A stretch of DNA of 64,000 nt from Thiomicrorhabdus sp. Milos-T2 (lineage in GTDB: Bacteria; Pseudomonadota; Gammaproteobacteria; Thiomicrospirales; Thiomicrospiraceae). The stretch lies in contig NZ_KL370891.1 of assembly GCF_000702325.1 (NCBI RefSeq), forward strand, positions 1,076,917 to 1,140,916. The letters are read 5' to 3'. Below, piece after piece: positions 43,205 to 51,234 of this stretch (within the stretch, counting starts at the first letter, position 1; each line of letters starts with the position of its first letter). A model generated the notes under the pieces. The model searched no databases. It had not been told where the DNA came from and was given only the letters and a program-made list of their open reading frames with translations. A program made the position numbers and the translations under genes.

Positions 43205-43244
43205 AAAGCCGTATTTATCCAAGTTAATGAATAAATACGGCTTT
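43205..43244. terminator. Bidirectional terminator between the DUF2986 gene and phnA
   Basis: AAAGCCGTATTTAT pairs with ATAAATACGGCTTT around a 12-base loop. It serves the convergent genes on both sides. Extra A residues lie on the left side, which are T residues when read from phnA. Confidence 0.8.
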
Positions 43245-43297
43245 ACTGTTTCAACGTGACTCAAGTCAATGAGTCGGTAGACTAGACTAGGGTTTAG

Positions 43298-43873
43298 TTA
43301 AGCTTTTTTCATAAAGGCGGCAACTAATACCAGTTGTGTACCATTGACTCTACCTTCTATGTGAAGAGGGTTATCTGTTAAATGAATATTTTTAACTAGC
43401 GTTCCACGTTTAGCGGTAAAGTTAGTGCCTTTAACATCTAAATCTTTAATTAAAGTAACATCATCACCTTCATTAAGAACGGTGCCGTTACTATCTTTAG
43501 TTGGTAAGGTATCATCATCATCGTCTTCTTCAGCAAGACCCGCATCAGCCCAGGCCTTAGCATCGTCTTCAAGGTACATCATGTCTAGTAAATCTTGTGG
43601 CCAGCCTTCAGCTCTAAGAGCATGAAGCATGCGATAAGATAAAACTTGAACCGCTAATGTTGGCGACCACATGCTGTCATTTAAACAACGCCAGTGATTA
43701 GCATCTAAAGTGCTAGGATCTTCCATTTGAGATTTACAAGTACCACAAATTAATACGGATTGTTCTTCAGAACCGTCACTAGGTGTAACTTCAAATACAG
43801 ATAAATCATGTTCTGCACCACAAAGTTCACATTTGTTACCGCTGCGTGCGATTAAGGCTTGTTCTACGCTCAT
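43298..43873 (-). CDS. PhnA-domain zinc-ribbon protein
   Basis: A 191-residue PhnA-family protein. An N-terminal zinc ribbon (CELCGAEHDL, then LICGTCKSQM) precedes an acidic linker (AEEDDDDDTLPTKDSNG) and the C-terminal PhnA domain (GDDVTLIKDLDVKGTNFTAK, then IEGRVNGTQLVLVAAFMKKA). Despite the name, the phosphonate link is weak for most members and the function is unknown. It is longer at the N-terminus than minimal PhnA proteins. Confidence 0.9.
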   Translation of the reverse strand: MSVEQALIARSGNKCELCGAEHDLSVFEVTPSDGSEEQSVLICGTCKSQMEDPSTLDANHWRCLNDSMWSPTLAVQVLSYRMLHALRAEGWPQDLLDMMYLEDDAKAWADAGLAEEDDDDDTLPTKDSNGTVLNEGDDVTLIKDLDVKGTNFTAKRGTLVKNIHLTDNPLHIEGRVNGTQLVLVAAFMKKA

Positions 43874-43999
43874 TTGGAGTTCCTTTACGTTAAAATATTT
43901 AATATGGGCGCGTATTATGCCTTAAAAGTCACTAAAAGTCATTAAAAGACTACTAAATACTGCCTTTGGTTTTAAGGAAATAATCGGGTTACTTAAAGC

Positions 44000-44011
44000 A
44001 CCAGGCCTGGT
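44000..44011. repeat. ACCAGGCCTGGT palindrome
   Basis: Exact 12-bp palindrome in the 504-base gap between the divergent phnA and clpS genes. The rest of that gap is AT-rich. It has a GAGACC-CTTAAAAA-GGTCTC mini-hairpin at 44335-44354 and no other recognised feature. Confidence 0.85.
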
Positions 44012-44334
44012 AACTTATGATTAAAAATTGGCTTTGATGTTGATTTAATTATGTTGCTTAACTTTAATGGTATTAAAATTAGAATGATTTAAAAATAGAA
44101 AACAAGTATGAGTTGAGTAGTCAGTGTTGAATTTAGTTAAATAAGCCCTTATCTATCTAAAGACGTTAAGAGAAAGACGCATAGGCTGATATATGAATGG
44201 ATTACGGCAAGATAGATTAAATATGTTTTCCTTCTCACAGGAATTGTTTTTGCTTTAAAATTTAAATATTGTCAGCATAAAAACTTGTAAGAGTTAATTT
44301 ATTATATTCTGTACAAATATTACGATCTGTAAAA

Positions 44335-44354
44335 GAGACCCTTAAAAAGGTCTC
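44335..44354. repeat. Mini GAGACC hairpin upstream of clpS
   Basis: GAGACC and GGTCTC separated by only CTTAAAAA, i.e. the first six bases of each MITE end without any body. It lies 23 bases before the clpS start codon. A 19-bp match including CTTAAAAAGGTCTCTAAA occurs upstream of hfq at 13165-13183. Confidence 0.6.
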
Positions 44355-44377
44355 TAAAATAAAAAGAAAGAGATTAA

Positions 44378-44695
44378 ATGCCTTATTCACCAGAGCAAGA
44401 TGACGGTAATTTACTGTTAGAACATGCTAAACCTAAAGTAAAACCACCTAAAAAATATCAAGTAGTATTAATGAATGATGACTACACACCAATGGATTTT
44501 GTTGTTGAGGTTTTACAACGTTTTTTTGGTTTAGATGAGCTAAAAGCCAATGCCGTTATGTTAGCCGTTCATCACGATGGGAAAGGGGTTTGTGGTGTTT
44601 ATAGTAGAGAAGTGGCTGAGATGAAAGTTCAGCAAGTAAATAGCTTTTCTCGTCAGCACAAACATCCATTAATGTGTCAATTAGAAGTTGCTTAA
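44378..44695 (+). CDS. clpS: ATP-dependent Clp protease adaptor ClpS
   Basis: A 105-residue adaptor that delivers N-degron proteins to ClpAP. The core begins KYQVVLMNDDYTPMDFVVEV, with the conserved DDYTPM of the N-degron pocket. It continues HHDGKGVCGVYSREVAEMKV. The unstructured N-terminus that enters ClpA is present. It lies 18 bases upstream of clpA. aat, whose product creates N-degrons, lies a few genes downstream. Confidence 0.97.
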   Translation: MPYSPEQDDGNLLLEHAKPKVKPPKKYQVVLMNDDYTPMDFVVEVLQRFFGLDELKANAVMLAVHHDGKGVCGVYSREVAEMKVQQVNSFSRQHKHPLMCQLEVA

Positions 44696-44713
44696 GCAAA
44701 GGGTCAAAAAAAT

Positions 44714-46954
44714 ATGTTAAGTAAAGAATTACAAATGACTCTAAGCAATGCATTTAGTGTGGCGCATGAGTATGAGCATGAATTTGTTACCTTAGAGCAT
44801 TTATTGTTAGAGCTTATTGGTGTGCCAGCGGTGCAAGAAGTGATTAATGCTTGCGGTGCAGATGTGATTACGATTGAAGAAGGTTTAGAGAAATTTTTAG
44901 AATCTGAAATGGTTTCGCGTAAACCTGATGAGTTGCAGCCAACAATGAGTTTTCAGCGTGTCATTGAGCGCGCCATTTATTTGGTGCAATCTAACGGCTA
45001 TCCAGAAGTAACGGCCGTTCATGTATTAGCCTCCTTATATGCAGAACAAGATTCTCAAGCCGTGTTTTTATTAGAAAGTAACGGTGTAGAACGTGTTGAT
45101 GTACTGAGCTTTTTATCGCATGGCGTTACGGCCAGTGAAAGTGATGACTATTTACCGGCAACCAATGAAGATGAAGCTCAATTAGAGTCGGATGGCGAAG
45201 CTAAAAAATCACCTCTTGAAAGTTTTACCAGTAATTTAAATCAAGCTGTCGTTGACGGTAAAGTTGACCCTATTATTGGAAGAGAGTGGGAATTAAATCG
45301 TACATTAGAAGTATTAAGCCGACGTCGCAAAAATAACCCCTTATTAGTCGGTGAACCCGGCGTAGGTAAAACTGCGGTTGCAGAAGGTTTAGCCTATCAA
45401 ATTGTGCATGAAAAAGTACCAGAGTCTTTAGCTGATGCGGTTGTTTATAGTCTGGATATGGGTGCCTTGTTAGCTGGTACGCGCTACCGAGGCGACTTTG
45501 AAAAGCGTTTTAAAGCTTTATTAAAAGCCTTAGAATCAGAAGAACATGCTATTTTATTTATTGATGAAATTCATACCGTCATTGGTGCTGGAGCAGTGCA
45601 GGGTGGCGCAATGGATGCATCTAATTTAATGAAGCCCTCTCTTTCTTCAGGGCGTTTACGATGTGTAGGCGCCACCACCTATGAAGAGTTTCGTGGTGTA
45701 TTTGAAAAAGATCGTGCCTTGGCTCGTCGTTTTCAAAAAGTCGATGTAAAAGAACCCACGCATCAAGAGAGTTTTGAGATTCTAAAAGGTTTAAAACCAA
45801 AGTATGAAGCGCATCATAATGTTAAATATACTCTGCCAGCATTAAAAGAAGCGGTTGCACTGTCGGCACGCTATTTAACCGATCGTCATTTGCCAGATAA
45901 AGCGATTGATGTGATAGATGAAGCTGGCGCTAAACAAGTTTTAGCGGTAGCTAGTAAGCGTAAAAAACAAATTGGTGTGCACGAGGTTCAACAAGTTGTA
46001 GCAAGTATTGCACGTATTCCAGTGTCGCAAATTACTCAAAAAGAAAAAGACAAATTGTTTGATTTAGAAGCCAATCTAAAACGGGTTGTGTTTGGACAAA
46101 ATCATGCAGTTGAAAAGCTAACCTCTGCGGTTCATTTAGCTCGTTCAGGTTTAAATAATCCAAATAAACCCACGGCATCTTTCTTATTTGCAGGGCCTAC
46201 AGGTGTGGGTAAAACAGAATTAAGTCAGCAGTTAGCTAATCATATGGGAGTGGAGATGCTGCGCTTTGATATGTCAGAGTACATGGAGCGCCATACCGTT
46301 TCTCGTTTGATTGGTGCACCTCCAGGCTATGTCGGTTATGACCAAGGCGGCTTATTAACCGAAGCCGTCGCTAAAAACCCTCATTCAGTGGTTTTACTGG
46401 ATGAAATTGAAAAGGCGCATCCAGATGTCTTTAACTTGTTATTACAGGTAATGGACCACGGAACCCTAACCGATAACAATGGCCGTAAAGCCGACTTTAG
46501 AAATATCACGTTAATCATGACCTCAAACGTGGGGGCAGAACAAATGGCACGCAGTAGTATGGGCTTTACCACTCAAGACCACACAATGGACTTTGATGCC
46601 GAACTCAAAAAAGTGTTTACCCCCGAATTTAGAAACCGTTTAGACGGCATTATTCAGTTTAATCGATTGTCTGAAGAATCAATGGAATCGGTTGTTAACA
46701 AGTTTATTTATGCCCTAGAGAATGCTTTGGCAGATAAAAAAGTCAGTCTAAAAATTAGTGATGCAGCAAGAGCATGGTTAGCCAAAAAAGGCTATGACCC
46801 TCTAATGGGTGCACGACCAATGGAACGTTTGATTCAAGAGAAAGTAAAACAGCCTTTAGCTGAAAAGTTATTGTTTGGAGAGTTGCAGCAGGGCGGTGAA
46901 GTGTTTGTTGACTGTAAAGAAGATGCATTAACCTTTGAAAAGGTTGAAGATTAA
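44714..46954 (+). CDS. clpA: ATP-dependent Clp protease ATPase subunit ClpA
   Basis: A 746-residue double-AAA+ unfoldase that feeds ClpP. The N-terminal double-Clp domain (about 1-145) binds ClpS. The first AAA domain has the P-loop GEPGVGKTA (about 213) and FIDEIHT. The second has GPTGVGKTE (about 495), LLDEIEKAH and GARPMERLIQ. The length is normal. No terminator is obvious. A 39-bp direct repeat ending in the ACCAGGCCTGGT palindrome begins 52 bases after the stop codon. Confidence 0.98.
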   Translation: MLSKELQMTLSNAFSVAHEYEHEFVTLEHLLLELIGVPAVQEVINACGADVITIEEGLEKFLESEMVSRKPDELQPTMSFQRVIERAIYLVQSNGYPEVTAVHVLASLYAEQDSQAVFLLESNGVERVDVLSFLSHGVTASESDDYLPATNEDEAQLESDGEAKKSPLESFTSNLNQAVVDGKVDPIIGREWELNRTLEVLSRRRKNNPLLVGEPGVGKTAVAEGLAYQIVHEKVPESLADAVVYSLDMGALLAGTRYRGDFEKRFKALLKALESEEHAILFIDEIHTVIGAGAVQGGAMDASNLMKPSLSSGRLRCVGATTYEEFRGVFEKDRALARRFQKVDVKEPTHQESFEILKGLKPKYEAHHNVKYTLPALKEAVALSARYLTDRHLPDKAIDVIDEAGAKQVLAVASKRKKQIGVHEVQQVVASIARIPVSQITQKEKDKLFDLEANLKRVVFGQNHAVEKLTSAVHLARSGLNNPNKPTASFLFAGPTGVGKTELSQQLANHMGVEMLRFDMSEYMERHTVSRLIGAPPGYVGYDQGGLLTEAVAKNPHSVVLLDEIEKAHPDVFNLLLQVMDHGTLTDNNGRKADFRNITLIMTSNVGAEQMARSSMGFTTQDHTMDFDAELKKVFTPEFRNRLDGIIQFNRLSEESMESVVNKFIYALENALADKKVSLKISDAARAWLAKKGYDPLMGARPMERLIQEKVKQPLAEKLLFGELQQGGEVFVDCKEDALTFEKVED

Positions 46955-47006
46955 CCTGTTATTAATATTTCCTAAATGAATCATTTCTAGGTTCTGCCCT
47001 GTGCTT

Positions 47007-47045
47007 ACAAAATATAGATAGCCACAGGGGTTACCAGGCCTGGTA
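47007..47045 (+). repeat. 39-bp direct repeat, left copy
   Basis: Begins ACAAAATATAGATAGCCACA and ends with TACCAGGCCTGGTA. It matches 50829-50867 at 35 of 39 bases in the same orientation. The two copies bracket the accessory patch between clpA and infA. The exact palindrome lies at 47033-47044. Confidence 0.85.
47033..47044. repeat. ACCAGGCCTGGT palindrome
   Basis: Exact 12-bp palindrome at the right end of the left direct repeat, downstream of clpA. Confidence 0.85.
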
Positions 47046-47157
47046 AAACTGTCTCAATACATTTAATTATCCAAAATTGCCTATGTCCAATACTGAATAC
47101 GCACAAAAATAAGTAAAAATAGTTACTTGTTAGTGTGTTTTGCATTAATATGCGTTT

Positions 47158-48006
47158 ATGTTTCTTATTTTTTCACTTCATCTATTTTTGCAGCGTTTCA
47201 CTCATGCGAATGCTGTCGTTTTCGCAAACACTTTGCAAACCAAACTAAGCTTTGTATTACCTATCACCCAAAAACGCTTAAATTCAAGTGAAAAGCTCTA
47301 TAAACGTTCTTTAATCTCAGAAGATCAGTTGCTACAAGTCAAACAAGCGCAAATCGAACAAACTCAAGACCTCAATATAGAAAAGCTCAGAATTGACAGT
47401 ATCAAAGCCCAGTTAAGGCAAGTTCAATCTCAGCAAGCCTCACTACAAAGCCAAACCAAACAAGCTCTGTTACAGCAATTGGTGGACGCCAATAAACAAA
47501 TCGAAAACCTACAACAAGAACAAATCAAAGCACAACAACGTCTAGCGCTTTACGAGATTAAAGCCCCAATAGACGGTACCGTGCAACAACTTGCTACCCA
47601 TACCATTGGTGGCGTGGTCACACCCGCCCAAGAGCTTATGGTCATTATGCCTAAAAACCAACAGCTAGAAGTCGAAGCCATGTTGTTAAATAAGGATATA
47701 GGTTTTGTGCATGAAGGCCAAGCGGTAGAAGTCAAAATAGACACCTTTAACTTCACCAAATACGGCGTAATCCACGCCAAAATTAATAATATCTCCAGTG
47801 ATGCCGTACAAAATGAAGATTTAGGCCTTGTCTACGCCATGCGTTTAAACATAGAAAAAAATCAAGTCTATGTCGATAACCAACAAGTCAAACTTAGCCC
47901 CGGTATGCAAATCACCGCAGAAGTTAAAACCGGCACCAGACGTATTATTGAATATCTGTTAACGCCTTTACTGCGTTATCAGAATGAAAGTATTAGGGAG
48001 AGGTAA
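47158..48006 (+). pseudogene. HlyD-family secretion adaptor, 5'-truncated
   Basis: A 282-residue frame holding the coiled coil (about 50-130), the lipoyl half-motif YEIKAPIDGTVQQLATHTIG (about 138) and the C-terminal beta-barrel of type I secretion membrane-fusion proteins (DIGFVHEGQAVEVKIDTFNF, then SPGMQITAEVKTGTRRIIEY). Normal members have about 430-480 residues with an N-terminal membrane helix and a first lipoyl half, both missing here. The present start (FLIFSLHLFLQRFTHANAVV) is not the family N-terminus. No ABC transporter or outer-membrane partner lies nearby, so it is probably a remnant. Confidence 0.8.
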
Positions 48007-48008
48007 AT

Positions 48009-48074
48009 ATGATAAATGAGCCGAAAAAGCATAAATCAATCGAGTCTGAAAGCATTGATGTGCTAAGTTTTTAG
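48009..48074 (+). CDS. Very short ORF between hlyD remnant and membrane protein
   Basis: A 21-codon frame (MINEPKKHKSIESESIDVLS, then F) behind a good GGGAGAGG ribosome-binding site. Its stop codon is followed by GGAGAGG, which serves the next gene. It is either a real small peptide or leader, or the cut N-terminus of a once longer gene. No similarity recognised. Confidence 0.3.
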   Translation: MINEPKKHKSIESESIDVLSF

Positions 48075-48083
48075 GAGAGGACA

Positions 48084-48824
48084 ATGTACTTTTTTCACAT
48101 ACTTGTTATTGTTTTTATTGCTTTTCTATTGTCTTTTTCCTTTAGAAAAAAACTGAATTGGAGCGAGTTTAAAAAAATAAGAATGAATCGTCCCTATCTA
48201 CGCTCTAGATTTGTTGTGTGTATTAGAAAAACTATTAAGATTGTTTCTCCGCATTTTTGGGGTCGAAATGCTTACACAAAAGAGGGGCGAAAGTCTGTCC
48301 CAGTTGGCTATGCGTTTCTCAATTTTCTTCAAACCATTTTTATATTATCTCCTTTTCTGATGTTAATTGAAACTGGGTTATCAGATATTAAGTTGAATAA
48401 CGTATCTAATGGCGAGTACATAATTCAACAAGCTCTAGTTGAAGAATTTAAAAAATCATTTACTAGAAAGAATGGAGCAACACACACTGCAAAGTTTAAG
48501 CTCGTTTTTGAGGGTGGAGCCAAGCAAGTTTTTAAAGCAGACCCAAATATCTTTACGAAGAATTTTGCTGCTTCAGAATTATCTATGCTTGAAGGTCATA
48601 ACGTTGAGGTAGCCTATTTTGAAACATTATTTAGTGGTCCTTACGTTGTTAGTCTGCGATATAAATCAAAAGAAATTATATCTATAAAAAACGCCTTGAA
48701 TGAATACAAACAATGGGGAGTTTCTTACCAGAATATTATTTTGTTTTTATTTGTAGCGCTATTTTCAGCAATCTTGAAGTTCAAACTATATGGCTACAAA
48801 AATTTTTATAAGAGAATTAAATAA
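48084..48824 (+). CDS. Membrane protein, unknown
   Basis: A 246-residue protein with hydrophobic segments at about 3-20, 82-98 and 219-238. A middle soluble region of about 110 residues contains KFKLVFEGGAKQVFKADPNI. The ribosome-binding site GGAGAGG is good. No known family recognised. It lies in the accessory patch between clpA and infA, unlike its conserved neighbours. Confidence 0.6.
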   Translation: MYFFHILVIVFIAFLLSFSFRKKLNWSEFKKIRMNRPYLRSRFVVCIRKTIKIVSPHFWGRNAYTKEGRKSVPVGYAFLNFLQTIFILSPFLMLIETGLSDIKLNNVSNGEYIIQQALVEEFKKSFTRKNGATHTAKFKLVFEGGAKQVFKADPNIFTKNFAASELSMLEGHNVEVAYFETLFSGPYVVSLRYKSKEIISIKNALNEYKQWGVSYQNIILFLFVALFSAILKFKLYGYKNFYKRIK

Positions 48825-48841
48825 CATTAAGGATAGTTGGC

Positions 48842-48931
48842 ATGAGCACCAATACCGTAAAAGCAAATGAAGATATTAAAAAAAATGGGACGCTACCCTT
48901 TTTTATCCCTGAAATAAATGTTATTCTCTAA
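48842..48931 (+). pseudogene. Small gene N-terminus, probably split by the RAYT insertion
   Basis: An ATG with TAAGGA upstream starts MSTNTVKANEDIKKN, and then the frame enters the REP sequence at 48887. A matching C-terminal scrap without a start codon lies beyond the transposase at 49652-49738. Joining the two would give one small hydrophilic protein. This reading is an inference. Confidence 0.4.
48887..48904. repeat. REP inverted repeat, left of RAYT
   Basis: GGGACGCTACCCTTTTTT, the perfect reverse complement of 49591-49608 on the other side of the transposase gene. Confidence 0.8.
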
Positions 48932-48933
48932 CC

Positions 48934-49602
48934 ATGCCTAGATTAGCCCGAGTTGTTATACCCAATATTCCTTATCATATTACCCAGCGTGGTAATCGAC
49001 GTGATGATGTGTTTTTTGATGATGAAGACCGTGAATTTTATTTACAAACGTTAAAAGAATACGCTAAAAAATTTGCAGTTGAGGTTTGGGCTTATTGCCT
49101 AATGACCAATCATATCCACCTTATCTTGAAGCCTTCAACGGAAAAAGGTTTGCAGCAAGTACTGAAGCCTTTACATATGCGTTATGCACAATACATTAAT
49201 AAAAAGATGGGTTGGAAAGGTCATTTATGGCAAGGTCGGTATTTTTCATCCGCTTTGGATGAGGCTTATACTTATTCTGCTATACGTTATGTTGAGCAGA
49301 ATCCAGTAAGAGCTGGAATGGTTAAGGACGCATCAGAGTATGTTTGGTCTAGTGCGAGAGCACATCTTGGATTAGAGTCTAATGAAATTTTGTCATCCAT
49401 ACCCGCTAGCCATGCACCCAGCACGGTAGAGCAGTGGCATGAGTATTTAGGTGAAAATAATGCCAAAGAATCAATAGATATCATCAGACGTAATATAGAG
49501 AAAGGTTTACCTTGTGGAAATGCCGAGTTTATTGAAAACTTGGAACAACAATCGAAAAGAGATTTGAGTTATAAACCAATTGGAAGGCCTAAAAAAGGGT
49601 AG
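48934..49602 (+). CDS. REP-associated tyrosine transposase (RAYT, IS200-like)
   Basis: A 222-residue Y1-transposase-type protein. PRLARVVIPNIPYHITQRGN opens the domain, the HUH metal-binding histidines are in YCLMTNHIHLILKP (about 55-68) and the catalytic tyrosine is expected in YTYSAIRYVEQNPVRAGMV (about 112-130). Such single-copy domesticated transposases nick REP hairpins and spread them. Perfect 18-bp inverted repeats flank it, the right one overlapping its last codons, and further REP copies occur at 49617 and 50742. The protein appears complete. Confidence 0.92.
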   Translation: MPRLARVVIPNIPYHITQRGNRRDDVFFDDEDREFYLQTLKEYAKKFAVEVWAYCLMTNHIHLILKPSTEKGLQQVLKPLHMRYAQYINKKMGWKGHLWQGRYFSSALDEAYTYSAIRYVEQNPVRAGMVKDASEYVWSSARAHLGLESNEILSSIPASHAPSTVEQWHEYLGENNAKESIDIIRRNIEKGLPCGNAEFIENLEQQSKRDLSYKPIGRPKKG

Positions 49603-49608
49603 CGTCCC
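49591..49608. repeat. REP inverted repeat, right of RAYT
   Basis: AAAAAAGGGTAGCGTCCC, the mate of 48887-48904. It includes the transposase stop codon. Confidence 0.8.
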
Positions 49609-49616
49609 CTTTTATT

Positions 49617-49651
49617 AGTTTATTGGGGGAACTTTATAACGTCCCCTTTTT
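49617..49651 (+). repeat. REP-like element, second type
   Basis: A 35-base sequence with GTTTATTGGGGGAACTT followed by ATAACGTCCCC. It is nearly the reverse complement of 50742-50776. It is adjacent to the right RAYT repeat and shares its CGTCCCC end. Confidence 0.75.
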
Positions 49652-49738
49652 CCAGAGCAAACTGAGTCAAAGCAAAAACCACTTTCATGGGGTGAGCTTA
49701 AAGAGAAAGTAACCAGTTGGTTTAGCGGCTGGTTTTAA
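49652..49738 (+). pseudogene. C-terminal coding scrap after RAYT
   Basis: A 28-codon open stretch without a start, PEQTESKQKPLSWGELKEKV then TSWFSGWF and a TAA. The lysine/tryptophan pattern looks like coding sequence. It probably belongs with the N-terminal scrap at 48842. Confidence 0.4.
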
Positions 49739-49797
49739 GAAATAAAGATAAAATTTTTTTAGATAAGTAGCATTTAGAGATTAGAGAGGATAGCACA

Positions 49798-49869
49798 ATG
49801 GCAGATGTAATTAGATTAGGCGTGTTTTTAACTGCCATTTATGTAAATAATGCTTGTCAATTAATGTAA
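49798..49869 (+). CDS. Very short ORF with strong ribosome-binding site
   Basis: A 23-codon frame (MADVIRLGVFLTAIYVNNAC, then QLM) after AGAGAGGATAGCACA. The hydrophobic middle could span a membrane. It may be a small peptide gene or a truncated remnant. No similarity recognised. Confidence 0.3.
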   Translation: MADVIRLGVFLTAIYVNNACQLM

Positions 49870-49975
49870 AAACCGGACAGTATTCTTTATTTTTTTTTGA
49901 TAAGTTATTGATTTTAAATTAATAAAAGTTGTGTTTTTTAAAAATACTGTCCTATTTCTCCAAGAAAATTTGTTA

Positions 49976-50392
49976 TTAACGCGGGTTCATTCTTTCTGGT
50001 GGAGCAACAACCTGGTATTGCTGCAAGTGATGATCATAAATATACCATGAACCTCTGGCATTATAATAAATACGGTGTTCATAACGCACCACTCTATGGT
50101 TTGTGGGGATTTGATTTACTCTAACACCTATTGGTGCGGCAATAACTTCGTAGCCGTTTGGTGAGTTGCGGTAAAACACACCATTAGAATAATATTGGTC
50201 TGGGCCAGCAGGCGCATGTTTTTTGGGAAGCGTGGCAATGATGCTGCCAATCACAACACCTGCACCTAAAAGAATTAGGCCGTCCGCATTGCCACCACCA
50301 CCATGACCGCCGCCACCCATGCCTCCTCTTGGTGCAGCGCAAGATGATAAAAGTAAACTGCTCATTAGGCCTAGAATAATAATTGTTTTCAC
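49976..50392 (-). CDS. Lipoprotein with Gly/His-rich linker, DUF6515-like
   Basis: A 138-residue predicted lipoprotein. The signal peptide ends at the lipobox LLLSSC (cysteine about residue 18). A glycine/histidine-rich stretch (GGMGGGGHGGGG) and one hydrophobic segment (LILLGAGVVIGSIIA) follow. Then comes a tyrosine-rich domain, YYSNGVFYRNSPNGYEVIAA and RIYYNARGSWYIYD, similar to the DUF6515 type of surface proteins. It starts at GTG 50392 after AGGAGCAC. Function unknown. It follows the small lipoprotein gene upstream on the same strand. Confidence 0.7.
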   Translation of the reverse strand: MKTIIILGLMSSLLLSSCAAPRGGMGGGGHGGGGNADGLILLGAGVVIGSIIATLPKKHAPAGPDQYYSNGVFYRNSPNGYEVIAAPIGVRVNQIPTNHRVVRYEHRIYYNARGSWYIYDHHLQQYQVVAPPERMNPR

Positions 50393-50437
50393 GATTGTGC
50401 TCCTGCAATGTCTATTTGCTATATTGAGTTGTGACTT

Positions 50438-50677
50438 TTATCTTTGTGGCCTATTGTTTGCAGGTACGCAAGCTAATTCACCTTCTCCTTGAGGCGGAGC
50501 TTTACATGTACCTGTCATTTCACCGCGAGATGATGTTACCGTACAGCTTTGTCCTGCACTTTTACTTTCACAGGCGGTAAATGCTTCAGCAGGAGGTTTT
50601 GCTCCTTTGCCATCTTTTTTGCCACCACCTTGTTGATTAGGGCCGCTAGCACAGGCGGTGATAGAGAGTGTTGTCAT
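50438..50677 (-). CDS. Small cysteine-rich lipoprotein, start uncertain
   Basis: A 79-residue frame from ATG 50677 with a lipobox-like SITAC only ten residues in, then a glycine/lysine linker and a domain with four cysteines (FTACESKSAGQSCTVTSSRG, GTCKAP, LACVP). The signal peptide looks too short. The frame continues upstream as KSSIFIL without a usual start codon and reaches the ACCAGGCCTGGT palindrome at 50699-50710. The true start may have been lost, or an unusual codon may be used. Confidence 0.6.
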   Translation of the reverse strand: MTTLSITACASGPNQQGGGKKDGKGAKPPAEAFTACESKSAGQSCTVTSSRGEMTGTCKAPPQGEGELACVPANNRPQR

Positions 50678-50698
50678 TAAAATAAAAATAGATGATTT

Positions 50699-50710
50699 AC
50701 CAGGCCTGGT
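50699..50710. repeat. ACCAGGCCTGGT palindrome at lipoprotein gene start
   Basis: Exact 12-bp palindrome lying where the start codon of the small lipoprotein would be expected. Confidence 0.85.
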
Positions 50711-50741
50711 AAATTGAGTTTATGTTTGCAAGAGGCTATAT

Positions 50742-50777
50742 GAAAAGGGGACGCTATGAAGTTCCCCCAATAAACCC
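50742..50777 (-). repeat. REP-like element, second type, inverted copy
   Basis: GAAAAGGGGACGCTATGAAG followed by TTCCCCCAATAAACCC, the near reverse complement of 49617-49651. Confidence 0.75.
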
Positions 50778-50828
50778 AGACTCTATTGATTTTAGACTTT
50801 GAACTCACCTCTGCTATTAGTAGAGCTA

Positions 50829-50867
50829 ACAAAATACAGATAGCCACAGGACATACCAGGCCTGGTA
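50829..50867 (+). repeat. 39-bp direct repeat, right copy
   Basis: Begins ACAAAATACAGATAGCCACA and ends with TACCAGGCCTGGTA, the same direction as 47007-47045 with four differences. It marks the right edge of the accessory patch. The palindrome lies at 50855-50866. Confidence 0.85.
50855..50866. repeat. ACCAGGCCTGGT palindrome
   Basis: Exact 12-bp palindrome at the right end of the right direct repeat. Confidence 0.85.
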
Positions 50868-50940
50868 GAACAGGTTGAACTAAAAACTTAAATCGTTAAT
50901 GGCAGACTAAGTAACGCAACCTCTATATACATTGGGCAAT

Positions 50941-50979
50941 AAAAAACCCCTTAGAGCAATTTGCGCTAAGGGGTTTTTT
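50941..50979 (-). terminator. Terminator after infA
   Basis: AAAAAACCCCTTAG pairs with CTAAGGGGTTTTTT around an 11-base loop. It can act in both directions and closes the infA unit 37 bases after its stop codon. Confidence 0.85.
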
Positions 50980-51015
50980 ATTTAGAAAGGTTTTTAATTT
51001 CTCAACTTACCGGGT

Positions 51016-51234
51016 TTATTTACCGCGGTAAGTAATACGTCCTTTAGTTAGGTCGTAAGGGGTTAGTTCAACTTTAACAGCATCGCCTGCAAGAATTCGG
51101 ATATAGTTTTTACGCATACGTCCTGAGATGTGTGCCAAAATTTGGTGACCGTTTTCTAATTCTACTTTAAACATTGTGTTAGGTAGAGTTTCTAGAACGA
51201 CACCGTCGAACTCAATTACGTCTTGCTTAGCCAT
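51016..51234 (-). CDS. infA: Translation initiation factor IF-1
   Basis: A 72-residue S1/OB-fold factor that binds the ribosomal A site during initiation. The sequence [20 protein letters not shown], then [20 protein letters not shown], is close to the Escherichia coli protein, and it ends RITYRGK. The length is exact. clpA, infA and aat are neighbours in many gammaproteobacteria. Here a 4-kb patch has come between clpA and infA. Confidence 0.98.
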   Translation of the reverse strand: MAKQDVIEFDGVVLETLPNTMFKVELENGHQILAHISGRMRKNYIRILAGDAVKVELTPYDLTKGRITYRGK

